From contig NZ_JAUYFA010000005.1 of NCBI RefSeq assembly GCF_030691135.1, forward strand, positions 1 through 64,000: 64,000 nt of DNA. The letters are read 5' to 3'. The notes under the pieces are model-generated. The model saw nothing but the letters and a program-made list of their open reading frames with translations, ran no database searches and had not been told where the DNA came from. The translations under genes were made by a program, and so were the position numbers. The DNA comes from Phreatobacter sp. (lineage in GTDB: Bacteria; Pseudomonadota; Alphaproteobacteria; Rhizobiales; Phreatobacteraceae). Positions within the stretch are counted from its first letter, which is position 1; each line of letters opens with the position of its first letter. Below are positions 1 through 7,611 of this stretch, in pieces.

Positions 1-42
1 TGGCAGCCCAGATCAGAACGGCACGGATGGACGGCACAAGGC

Positions 43-543
43 TCAGACCGGCTGCAGCACGAAATCGACGCTCAGGCTGGTGTCCCGCGCGCTGGCCATG
101 ACGGGACGCAGGAAGACGGTCCTGAAGCCGGCGCCCCCATAGGCGAGATGGCCGTGAGGCTGGCCGAAAATCGGAACGATCTGCGGCATCTCCAGGCGGA
201 AGCTGCCGTCAGCGCCGGTCAGGGTCGCACCATGGCTGTGCGGATCGGACTCGCGCCCCTCGGTCGTGTGGGCCCAGATCTGGATACGGATACCGGGCAA
301 AGGGGCGCCGTCGCCTGCGCGGCGCACGCTGCCCCTCATCCAGAAACCGCCACCGCCGATGCGGCTGACCACCGGCGCTCCGGGCATGTAATTGTTGGCG
401 CCGCCGCGCATCGTCGGCGTCGGCGCCAGGCTCTGTGCCCTGGCCGGGACCAGAAGGCCCGACGGATGGGTCAGCAAGGCCGCGCTGGCGATGGCCGTGC
501 TGGTGGCGAGGAAGCGGCGGCGAGTTGATCGGTTTTTCGTCAA
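43..543 (-). CDS. Tat-exported intradiol ring-cleavage dioxygenase-like protein
   Basis: 166-residue protein. I chose the TTG start at 543 because an AGGAGAG ribosome site lies 6 bases upstream and a twin-arginine signal begins at once (TRRRFLA, residues 7-13, then a hydrophobic stretch and an ARAQ cleavage site). Residues 65-166 follow the C-terminal domain of intradiol dioxygenases: a GFWMRG strand, a PLPGIRIQIW strand and an HGH pair at 130-132 that matches the family's two iron-binding histidines. The two tyrosine iron ligands are not evident: Glu or Phe occupy the expected places. It may be a divergent or non-catalytic member. It lies downstream of a tricarboxylate-receptor gene on the same strand, but a 318-base gap with a large palindrome separates them. 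Confidence 0.6.
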   Translation of the reverse strand: MTKNRSTRRRFLATSTAIASAALLTHPSGLLVPARAQSLAPTPTMRGGANNYMPGAPVVSRIGGGGFWMRGSVRRAGDGAPLPGIRIQIWAHTTEGRESDPHSHGATLTGADGSFRLEMPQIVPIFGQPHGHLAYGGAGFRTVFLRPVMASARDTSLSVDFVLQPV

Positions 544-861
544 CGCAGTCTCTCCTGTCGTCGGTTCCGGAGGATGCGTGGCTGCAGGCGCCTGTATAGG
601 TCGGCGCCCGTACCCATCAGCCATCCTGTCTTGCTGAACCATAAGGAGGGCCGGACAGTGGTTGACAAGTCGATCGCGCGGATTTGACCGGAAACGCGTC
701 GGGGGGCGCGGGCGGCTCGAATGCCCGGGAAGGCCCCGGACACCGATAAAGGTCGACCCTGCCATCGCCAGACGTGCCTTTACACCTTTCGGCCCGGGCC
801 GAAAGGTGTACCGAGGGCAAAGGGGCTCGCCTGCGATCGCGAGCCGGTCAGTCCGGAACGG
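544..861. other. 318-base intergenic stretch with a perfect palindrome
   Basis: No gene is supported here. The stretch separates the receptor gene ending at 862 from the dioxygenase-like gene starting at 543. It holds the 30-base palindrome at 781-810 and the AGGAGAG ribosome site of the downstream gene. Confidence 0.6.
781..810. terminator. 30-bp perfect palindrome (terminator or operator)
   Basis: The 30 bases read identically on both strands, centred on GGCCCGGGCC with outer arms TACACCTTTC. On the minus strand it lies 52 bases past the stop of the Bug receptor gene. As RNA it would form a very stable hairpin, but no clear run of T follows, so a rho-independent terminator is likely rather than certain. 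The perfect two-fold symmetry would also suit a protein-binding site. Confidence 0.55.
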
Positions 862-1824
862 CTACTGGGCCTGCATGCCCGCCTTGGCGGCAACGTCCTT
901 CCACAAGGCGATCTGGGCCGCGACCTTGCGCGTCATCTCCTCGGGAGTGCTGGCGCTCGGGTAGCCGCCGAGGCTGGCGAGCCGGGCGCGAACCTCAGGC
1001 GATTCGACGGCCTGCCGGATCGCCGTGTTGAGCCTGTCGACGACGGGGCGCGGCACATTGTTCGGGGCGGCGAAACCGATCCAGGCCATCATCTCCAGGC
1101 CCGGCGAGACGCTTTCGGAGAGGGTGGGCACGGTGGGCGTGGCCGGCCAGCGCTGCGGTCCGGTGACGGCGAGCGCCCGCAGCTTTCCCCCCTCGATGGA
1201 GGACAGGACGGCGGCGCCGGGGGCGATGATGAAGTCGACCGTGTTGCCGAGAACCCCGGTGATCGAACCGGCGTCGCCCCGATAGGGCACATGGACGAAC
1301 TTGACGTCGAGGGCGCTCGACATCAGTTCCAGCCCCATGTGGTGGCCCGTTCCGACACCGGCCGTCCCCGCGGTCAGGACACCCGGTTTGGCCCGCGCCT
1401 CGCTGACGAGTTCCTGGATCGTCTTGAAGCGGGACGCCTCGTTGACGACGATGAAGAAGGGAAAGTCGGTGACCATCGACAGGAACTGGAAATCGCTCAT
1501 CGGATCGAAGTTCAGCGTCTTGATCAGCGCCGGCGAAATGGCGTGAGCCGTCGTCAGCAGGACGATCGTGTAGCCGTCCGCCTCCGACCGGGCCGTCGCC
1601 TGGGATGCGATGTTGCCGCCGGCGCCGGGGCGCGCCTCGACGACGAGGGTCTGGCCCAGCGTCTTGCGCATCTCCTCGGCCATGATGCGGGCGACGATGT
1701 CGGCGTTGCCGCCGGCGGCGAAGCCATGAAGGATGCGGATCGGCCGGTTGGGGAAGTCATTGGCCGCAGCGGGGGTCGCCAGAGCGACGAGGCCCATCAG
1801 AAGGGCGGCGAGATGTCTGCGCAT
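862..1824 (-). CDS. Bug-family tripartite tricarboxylate transporter substrate-binding protein
   Basis: 320-residue periplasmic receptor of the TctC/Bug family, which captures carboxylates for TctAB-type permeases or acts as an orphan sensor. It has a cleavable Sec signal (about residues 1-21, ending AAAND), the family opening FPNRPIRIL, the glycine-rich ligand loop FAAGGNADIVAR, and the PGAGGN motif near residue 67. Length is typical. Start: ATG with GGAGGAAACG directly upstream. It follows the Ldh2-type gene on the same strand after 77 bases. No TctA/TctB membrane genes are in the window, so it must use a permease elsewhere. Its position suggests that it recognises the substrate of the 862-4797 operon. 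Confidence 0.9.
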   Translation of the reverse strand: MRRHLAALLMGLVALATPAAANDFPNRPIRILHGFAAGGNADIVARIMAEEMRKTLGQTLVVEARPGAGGNIASQATARSEADGYTIVLLTTAHAISPALIKTLNFDPMSDFQFLSMVTDFPFFIVVNEASRFKTIQELVSEARAKPGVLTAGTAGVGTGHHMGLELMSSALDVKFVHVPYRGDAGSITGVLGNTVDFIIAPGAAVLSSIEGGKLRALAVTGPQRWPATPTVPTLSESVSPGLEMMAWIGFAAPNNVPRPVVDRLNTAIRQAVESPEVRARLASLGGYPSASTPEEMTRKVAAQIALWKDVAAKAGMQAQ

Positions 1825-1901
1825 CGTTTCCTCCAGGTCAGTTTTTGTCTTTCAGGACCCCGGGGCGGAGGATGATCCGCCCCGGGGCTGGTCGGGATTT
1901 T

Positions 1902-2951
1902 TCAGGCCAGTTGATCAGGCACTTGGACGCCGAGCTTCGCGGCGAGGGCGGCGAGACGTGAGGCCGTACCGTCGGCGACGGGAATGCCGTCGGCAAGCCG
2001 GCGCAGGCGCTCGCCATCGCCGCGCTCGCCCGGCAACAGCACTGAGGCTCCGGTCGCAGGCTCCAGGGCCTTGATGGCGGCGGCAAGATCGCTCACGCCT
2101 GTTGGAAACTGGTCGGCCGCGCCGAAGGCGGACGGGTCGAGCGCCACGACGATGCCGTTGCCGCCGGGCTCGATCCCGTCGCGAAGGGCCAGGGTGATCA
2201 GCGGGTTGCCCACCAGCACGCTCGCCAGGATCTCGATCATCAGGGACAGGCCCGTGCCCTTCGGCCCGGCCATCGGCAAAACCGCCTTGACCTCTGCCGG
2301 ATCGGTCGTCTCCCGGCCCTCCGCATCGACCGCCCAGCCGAGCGGGATGGCGCGGCCAGCATCCTTCGCAGCGGTGATCTTGCCGGCGGCGACGGCCGCC
2401 GTCGACATGTCGAAGATCATCGGGCGGGCGGGGTCGGCCGTCGGCACCGCAATGGCCAGGGGATTGGTCGATACGCCCTCGGACCGGGCACCATGATAGA
2501 TCATCAACGGCTTCGATGCCGTCATCACCATGGCGGCGAAACCCGCCGCGGCGATCTTCTCGGCATAGACGCCGATCGCGCCGGCATGGGTGATCCGCTT
2601 GACGACGCACCAGCCGACGCCGTGATCGCGGGCCTGGGCGATGGCCCTGTCGCTGGCGGCGTTCATCGCCACGGCACCCGGCGCCCGGTCTGCGTCGAGG
2701 ACGCAGACAGCGCCGCGGCCGGCGACCTGGCGGACGGACGCCGTGGGATTGATCAGCCCCAGCGCGACCATCTCGACGTAGCGGGGGATCCGCAGGACAC
2801 CGTGGGACTCGACGCCGCGCAGATTGGCCCAGACCAGCATCTCCGCCGTCTGGACGGCATGGTCAGGTGCAAAGCCGCCAGCCTCGAGGAGCGCGCCGGC
2901 ATAACGCTCCAACGTCGATGCCGCGATGCGCTTTGCCGCGGGCTTTGCCAT
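1902..2951 (-). CDS. Ldh2-family malate/L-lactate-type dehydrogenase
   Basis: 349-residue NAD(P)-dependent oxidoreductase of the Ldh_2 fold, which is distinct from Rossmann dehydrogenases. The family includes malate, ureidoglycolate, sulfolactate and delta-1-pyrroline-2-carboxylate reductases. Seen: the ANLRGVESHGVLR block near residue 45 with the catalytic His, GVGWCVVKRITHAGAIG near 115, and the AIAVPTADPARPMIFDMSTAAVA block near 170. Length matches the family. The GGGAG site is 7 bases before the ATG. Its start lies one base past the stop of the upstream hydrolase gene, so the two are almost certainly co-transcribed. The exact substrate cannot be read; a 2-hydroxy or 2-oxo acid is expected. 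Confidence 0.85.
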   Translation of the reverse strand: MAKPAAKRIAASTLERYAGALLEAGGFAPDHAVQTAEMLVWANLRGVESHGVLRIPRYVEMVALGLINPTASVRQVAGRGAVCVLDADRAPGAVAMNAASDRAIAQARDHGVGWCVVKRITHAGAIGVYAEKIAAAGFAAMVMTASKPLMIYHGARSEGVSTNPLAIAVPTADPARPMIFDMSTAAVAAGKITAAKDAGRAIPLGWAVDAEGRETTDPAEVKAVLPMAGPKGTGLSLMIEILASVLVGNPLITLALRDGIEPGGNGIVVALDPSAFGAADQFPTGVSDLAAAIKALEPATGASVLLPGERGDGERLRRLADGIPVADGTASRLAALAAKLGVQVPDQLA

Positions 2952-2952
2952 T

Positions 2953-3834
2953 TCAGACTCCCAGAGGGCTCGGGATAAACTTGTCGAGCCAGCCCTTCAG
3001 AATGGTCTTGGTGCGCGGCGCATCCTGGGGCGACAGGGGAAAATGCGAGGTGCCCGTCACGATGAGGAGTTCCGCCGGCTGCCCCGCCTTCTCGTACATC
3101 CGAAGCGACTGCTCGGTCGGCGTGATGGTGTCGTTGGCGGTATGGAAGAACAGGATCGGGCGGGGGGAGATATCGCCGACCACGTCGTCGGCCCGGAAAT
3201 TGTACATGCTCCAGGCCGTCTCGACCGGGATCTCCATGATCGCCTTGGGCGATAGGTTCTTGCGCAGATGTTCAGGGATGGGCACCGCGTCGAAGCGCGA
3301 GATCCACATGCTCTCGCCGGTCTCCTGCTTGTGGCGGCGGCCCTTCTCGAGAAGGCCGGTGAACTTCGCCCAGGCCTCGGGTGTCGGATGCTGGCCGCGG
3401 AACTTGCGCTCACCGTCGCCCCAACCGCAGGACGAGATCACGCAGGCAAAACGGCTGTCGATGCCGGCGGCATAGACGGCGACCGCCGCGCCGAAGCTGT
3501 GACCGAGGACGCCGATGCGGTCGGGATCGACCTCCTCGCGGGCCTGCAGGAAGGTCAGCGCGTTCTTGGCGTCGGCGACCTGATCGAAGCAGCGGACCTG
3601 CGCCCGTTCGCCTTCGCTCTCGCCGCAGCAGCGGAAGTCGAAGCGCAGCGCCACATAGCCCATCTCTTCCAGCATGCGCGCCTGGATCTCGGCATGGGAC
3701 TCGTCCTTGGAGCCGACGAAGCCGTGCAGGACGATGAAGGCCGGCAACTTCTGGCCGGGTTTACGTCCTTCGGGGACGTGCAGGACGGCGGAGAGCTTCA
3801 AGCCATCCGACTGGAACGACAGTCTTTCTTCCAT
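2953..3834 (-). CDS. Alpha/beta hydrolase (dienelactone hydrolase / serine aminopeptidase type)
   Basis: 293-residue cytoplasmic alpha/beta hydrolase. The oxyanion segment is IVLHGFVGSKDE (about residues 34-45) and the nucleophile elbow is GHSFGA (about 129-134). A C-terminal Asp and His are provided by HTANDTITP and the TSHFPL segment. The phrase FDFRCCGESEG is typical of S9/COG1073-like hydrolases. A GAGGA site precedes the ATG. In this operon, between a two-domain VOC dioxygenase-like gene and an Ldh2-type dehydrogenase, it could hydrolyse a ring-cleavage product or ester. That role is inferred from context only. Confidence 0.8.
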   Translation of the reverse strand: MEERLSFQSDGLKLSAVLHVPEGRKPGQKLPAFIVLHGFVGSKDESHAEIQARMLEEMGYVALRFDFRCCGESEGERAQVRCFDQVADAKNALTFLQAREEVDPDRIGVLGHSFGAAVAVYAAGIDSRFACVISSCGWGDGERKFRGQHPTPEAWAKFTGLLEKGRRHKQETGESMWISRFDAVPIPEHLRKNLSPKAIMEIPVETAWSMYNFRADDVVGDISPRPILFFHTANDTITPTEQSLRMYEKAGQPAELLIVTGTSHFPLSPQDAPRTKTILKGWLDKFIPSPLGV

Positions 3835-3894
3835 GGGGCGGTCCTCGGGCAGTGCTTGGTTGTTGGCGCGGACGGTGGCGGCGGACTTTCGCCG

Positions 3895-4797
3895 TCAGCC
3901 GAGCTGCGCAAAGGGGAAGTTGAACTCGCGCCATTCGAGTGGCGCCGGCGTGCCCCACACGTTCATCGCGCGCACGTTCCCCGGGCGCTCCAGATTGGTG
4001 ATGACATTCGCCGTGAAGTTGGCGTCATCGGCGATGATCGACATGCCGCTGGAACACTCGATCATCGCGCCGGCGGGGTCGACGTAATAGGAATATACGT
4101 TGTCGCCCGGACGATGGCGACCGGGGCCCCACAGCATCTGCTTGTCGAAGCGGTCCAGCGTGTCGCCGAGCCGGATGAACTGGCTGGCGTCAAGGAATTC
4201 GAAGGAAATGTGGTGCACGCCCACCTTGCCCTTCACCAGGCCGAGGATGTGGTGCTGGCGGTTGCCGCCATACATCCAGCTCAGGCTGTCGTTGACCAGC
4301 ATCTCCGACAGCCGCAGCCCGCCGATGATCTCGAGGTGCCGGCGCGTTGCCACGGGATCGGGGGTCAGGAGATTGATGTGGTCCATCCGGTTGGCGCTGA
4401 CGCCATAGGTCGGATGGCGGCGCGCCGACAGGTCATCGCGGATCGGGGTGTGGATCTCGAAGCGCAGACCCTCCGGCGTGACGAAGGTGAACCCGGCCGC
4501 GAAGCAGGACAGGCTCGGCTCGCGGCTGACGACGGTGCAGCCGGCCGAAGCGACATTGGCTTCGGCGGCGCGGACCGCATCGACCGTCAGGGCCTCGAGC
4601 CCGATCGTATGGGCGGAATTCTCGGCGGCGTGGACCAGCACGAGCTCGGCGGCGCGGCCGTTCGAACTCAGCCATGTCTGCCCGTCGCCCCTGTAGGTGA
4701 CCTTCAGACCGAGGATCTCGGTCGCCTCGCGGACGACGGCGTCGACCACGTTGGTGTTGATCTTCATATGGCCGATGGCGTGCACCAGGTGCGTCAT
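3895..4797 (-). CDS. Two-domain VOC protein, type I extradiol dioxygenase-like
   Basis: 300-residue protein with two vicinal-oxygen-chelate modules (about residues 5-120 and 135-270), the architecture of type I extradiol ring-cleavage dioxygenases. In the C-terminal module the 2-His-1-Glu iron site is visible: His in MDHINLL (about 140), His in VGVHHISFEF (about 195) and Glu in GAMIECSSG (about 248). The N-terminal module lacks an obvious metal set, as is usual. The ATG at 4797 has GGGAGGG 7 bases upstream. It is the first gene of the minus-strand operon and reads divergently from the GntR regulator. The substrate is unknown; a catechol-like compound is likely by family. Confidence 0.8.
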   Translation of the reverse strand: MTHLVHAIGHMKINTNVVDAVVREATEILGLKVTYRGDGQTWLSSNGRAAELVLVHAAENSAHTIGLEALTVDAVRAAEANVASAGCTVVSREPSLSCFAAGFTFVTPEGLRFEIHTPIRDDLSARRHPTYGVSANRMDHINLLTPDPVATRRHLEIIGGLRLSEMLVNDSLSWMYGGNRQHHILGLVKGKVGVHHISFEFLDASQFIRLGDTLDRFDKQMLWGPGRHRPGDNVYSYYVDPAGAMIECSSGMSIIADDANFTANVITNLERPGNVRAMNVWGTPAPLEWREFNFPFAQLG

Positions 4798-5099
4798 CCG
4801 TGCGCCCTCCCGCTGGGTCTATTTGCGATTTTGGTAGCGCAGTCCGAAGCCGGGATCAATGCATTTTCGACTGATAGTCACATTTTCGAAAATCCTTAGA
4901 ATCGCTCTGTCAGGGCCTGCTTCGGTCACCGTTCCGCCCGCACGCTAACGCCGCGCAGACACCCACATGCACGCGCATTTTCGATATTCCTCGGGATTTG
5001 CGCTAAGCTCGCGAAGCTGCGATACAGGGCGCGGTCGCCGCATGCCGCATCGCCTCCGCGATGCCGTGCAGCCCGCCGCTTGGCCCACGGAGCCGTTCG
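4798..5099. promoter_or_regulatory. Divergent promoter region with three CATTTTCGA repeats
   Basis: About 300 bases between the outward-facing VOC-dioxygenase and GntR genes. It contains three same-strand copies of CATTTTCGA at 4862-4870, 4881-4889 and 4976-4984. The middle copy is part of a perfect 12-base palindrome, ATTTTCGAAAAT, at 4882-4893. It is locally AT-rich against a GC-rich background. These are plausible operators for the adjacent GntR-family regulator. Confidence 0.55.
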
Positions 5100-5837
5100 A
5101 TGGCCGCGAAGTCAGAACCCAGGGGAGCCGAGGAGACACGGGCGGGAGACGTTCTCCACCGTATGCGCCTCGACATCATCAGTTGCGCTCTGAAGCCTGG
5201 AACGCGAATGCGTTTCGAGACGCTGAAGGAGCTTTACGCGGTCAGTTTCTCGACCTTGCGGGAAGCCCTGCAGCGCCTCGTCGCCGAAGGCCTGGTCGTC
5301 AGCGAGGGGCAGCGCGGCTTCATGGTCGCGCCCCTCTACCTCTCCGATCTCCAGGACCTCACAAACGTCCGTGTGCTCGTCGACCAGGAATGCATCGCAC
5401 GGTCCATCCTTCATGGGGATGACGATTGGGAAGCGCAGATCATCGCCGCCTTCCACCGCATGGATCGCCTCAAGGCGCGGTTGAACGATCTCTATTTCAT
5501 GTCGGACGAGTGGGCGGTTCTGCATGGTGATTTTCATCGCTCGCTGGTCAGTGCCTGCCAATCTCCGACGCTGCTCGATTTTCGAGACAAGCTGTTCCAG
5601 CGCGCCCATCGCTACCGCCGCATGTCCTGCCAGTTCCGGACGAAGTGGCGGCCGAAGGACGTCGAGCACCGCACATTGATGGAGACGGTCATTGCGCGCG
5701 ACGCGCCCGCCGCCAAGAACCTGATCGAGCGCCACATTCGCGAAACGACGGAAAACGTCATCCAGAATGCCGGCCAGTTCCTCAGCACGGAACCCACCGC
5801 GTTCCCCGGCATCATCAAGAGCATGGCCGCCGAGTAG
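5100..5837 (+). CDS. GntR-family transcriptional regulator, FCD subfamily
   Basis: 245-residue regulator. An N-terminal winged helix (about residues 12-75: DIISCALKPGTRMRFETL, then STLREALQRLVAEGLV and the wing RGFMVAPL) is followed by an FCD ligand-binding helical domain. The FCD metal or ligand residues are represented by HGDFHRSLV (about 140) and ERHIRETTENV near the C-terminus. An open frame extends upstream to 5061, but I prefer ATG 5100, which has GGAG 8 bases upstream. It is transcribed divergently from the 862-4797 catabolic operon, which it most likely controls in response to the substrate or an intermediate. Confidence 0.88.
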   Translation: MAAKSEPRGAEETRAGDVLHRMRLDIISCALKPGTRMRFETLKELYAVSFSTLREALQRLVAEGLVVSEGQRGFMVAPLYLSDLQDLTNVRVLVDQECIARSILHGDDDWEAQIIAAFHRMDRLKARLNDLYFMSDEWAVLHGDFHRSLVSACQSPTLLDFRDKLFQRAHRYRRMSCQFRTKWRPKDVEHRTLMETVIARDAPAAKNLIERHIRETTENVIQNAGQFLSTEPTAFPGIIKSMAAE

Positions 5838-6006
5838 CGGTGGAGGCGGCGGATACCTGCGCTTGTCCGAAGTCGGTGCCCCCGAGTCTCGGCCTTCCGA
5901 CGAATACCGGCGCTCACCGTCGCAACTGCTCGACGATGGCGGCATCACGACGGGCTGCGCGCCTCGGGACGATCGGTATCTCGATCCCGCGAGGATCGGC
6001 GGCACT

Positions 6007-7611
6007 TCAGCCGGCGTCCGTCTCGTTCCGCAGGGCCTGGAGTCGCTCCCAAAGACCAGCCGGCGGCACGCGTTCGATGGCCAGCCGGCCGCGATAGATC
6101 CGGCCGTCGTTGCCGTCGATCGTCAGCTCCGCGCCTTCCGGAAATGACCAGCCGGCGATCGCGATGGAGCGCGCCGGCTCGTCGATGCTGAGGGCCCCGC
6201 AGCCGACGAGGCAGACCTTGCCCAGTTGGCGCGCGACGACGGCGGCGTGGGACGTGCGCGACCCGTTCTGCGTCAGCAGGCCGGCGGCATGATCGAGCGC
6301 CGCGATATCGCTGGTCTCCGCGTCCCGGCGCACCAGGATGACGGCCTCGCCTCCCTGCGCCAGGCGAAGCGAGGCCGCCTCGTCGAGCGCGATCCTGCCA
6401 CTGACCGCGCCGGCCGACGCCGACGCCGCGGTCGCGATGGGAGTGGCGGCCTCCGCCCCCCCGCCGAGCCGCGTGACGGCGAGCCCCTCGGGCGTCAGGT
6501 CGCCCGTGCGCCGGAGCGCCGTCTGCCGGTCGATCAGCCCCTCCTCCGCCATGTCGAGCGCGATCCGCGCCGCCGCCTGGGGCGTTCGCTTTCCGTTGCG
6601 CGTCTGGAGCAGGAACAGGCGCCCGTCCTGCACGGTGAACTCGAAATCCTGCATGTCGCGAAACGCGATCTCCAGTGCCCGCGTCGCGGCGACGAGGTCG
6701 TTCCAGACGCCGGGGGCCACGGCGCCGAGGATCTCGCCGGATCCCGCATTGCGCCGGCCGCTGACCACGTCCTCGCCCTGCGCGTTGAACAGGAAGTCCA
6801 CCCAGGGGGCCGGCGTTCCGTCGGTCGGATCACGGGTGAAGCCAACGCCGGCGCCCGACAGCCCGCCGGCATTGCCGAAGACCATCTGCTGCACCGTGAC
6901 TGCGGTTCCGAGCGTATCCGGAAGGCCGCGCATGGTCCGGTACGATGAGGCCCTGGCGCTGGACCAGGACCCGAAGACGGCGGCGATCGCCCGGTCGAGC
7001 TGCTCGTAGGGATCCTGCGGGAATGGCGCCCCCGCTTCCCGGCGATAGGTCGCGAGATGACGGCGGGCGAGCTCGCGCAGGGCGAGGTGGTCGAGATCCC
7101 GGTCGGCCTGGTCGCCGGCGACGGCGGCGAGATCGGCCTCGAAGGCGGCTGCATCGACACCCGCCACCACCTCCCCGAAGGCCGCAACCAGTCGTCGATA
7201 GGCATCCCAGGCCAGCCGCGGGTTGCCGCTGGTGCGGATGATGCCGGCCAGGGTGTGGTCCGACAGTCCGATGTTGAGCAGCGTCTCCATCATGCCCGGC
7301 ATGGACACAGGGGCCCCGGACCGGACGGAGAGGAGCAGCGGCTTGCGAGGGTCGTTGAAGGCGAGACCCGTGGCGCTCTCCAGCCAAGCCAGATGATCGT
7401 GCCAGACCGCGACGGTCGCTTCCGCCGGTACGGCGCAGAACCCGGTGCCGATGACGAAGGCTGGCGGAACGTTCAATCCGAGCTCGGCCATCCGCGCGAG
7501 GTTGAAGGCCTTGAAGCCGACGACATCGGCCCCGACGTCCCGTTCGAGGGCCCCATGGCGGGCGATGCGGTGAACCGAACGCGCCGCGTCGCTGCGGAGA
7601 TCAGCGCTCAT
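6007..7611 (-). CDS. PPDK-like phosphotransferase lacking the PEP/pyruvate barrel
   Basis: 534-residue protein made of the first two thirds of a pyruvate phosphate dikinase: an N-terminal ATP-grasp nucleotide-binding part (VGFKAFNLARMAELGLNVPPAFV, SVRSGAPVSMPGMMETLLNIG, and the DFEFTVQDGRLFLLQTRNGKRT region) and the swivelling phosphohistidine domain with its catalytic His in GSRTSHAAVVAR (about residue 458). The chain ends soon after. The roughly 340-residue PEP-binding TIM barrel of complete PPDK (about 880 residues) is absent, with no barrel-like sequence downstream. ATG 7611 overlaps the end of the upstream gene by 11 bases; GTG 7620 is an alternative. It could pass phosphate from ATP to another partner rather than to pyruvate. 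Confidence 0.8.
   Translation of the reverse strand: MSADLRSDAARSVHRIARHGALERDVGADVVGFKAFNLARMAELGLNVPPAFVIGTGFCAVPAEATVAVWHDHLAWLESATGLAFNDPRKPLLLSVRSGAPVSMPGMMETLLNIGLSDHTLAGIIRTSGNPRLAWDAYRRLVAAFGEVVAGVDAAAFEADLAAVAGDQADRDLDHLALRELARRHLATYRREAGAPFPQDPYEQLDRAIAAVFGSWSSARASSYRTMRGLPDTLGTAVTVQQMVFGNAGGLSGAGVGFTRDPTDGTPAPWVDFLFNAQGEDVVSGRRNAGSGEILGAVAPGVWNDLVAATRALEIAFRDMQDFEFTVQDGRLFLLQTRNGKRTPQAAARIALDMAEEGLIDRQTALRRTGDLTPEGLAVTRLGGGAEAATPIATAASASAGAVSGRIALDEAASLRLAQGGEAVILVRRDAETSDIAALDHAAGLLTQNGSRTSHAAVVARQLGKVCLVGCGALSIDEPARSIAIAGWSFPEGAELTIDGNDGRIYRGRLAIERVPPAGLWERLQALRNETDAG

Noticed and set aside
6007..7611. PPDK-like gene as a frameshifted full PPDK
   Set aside because: The 169 bases between its stop and the GntR gene are too few for the missing barrel, and no barrel motif appears in any frame. 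The short form is genuine in this DNA.
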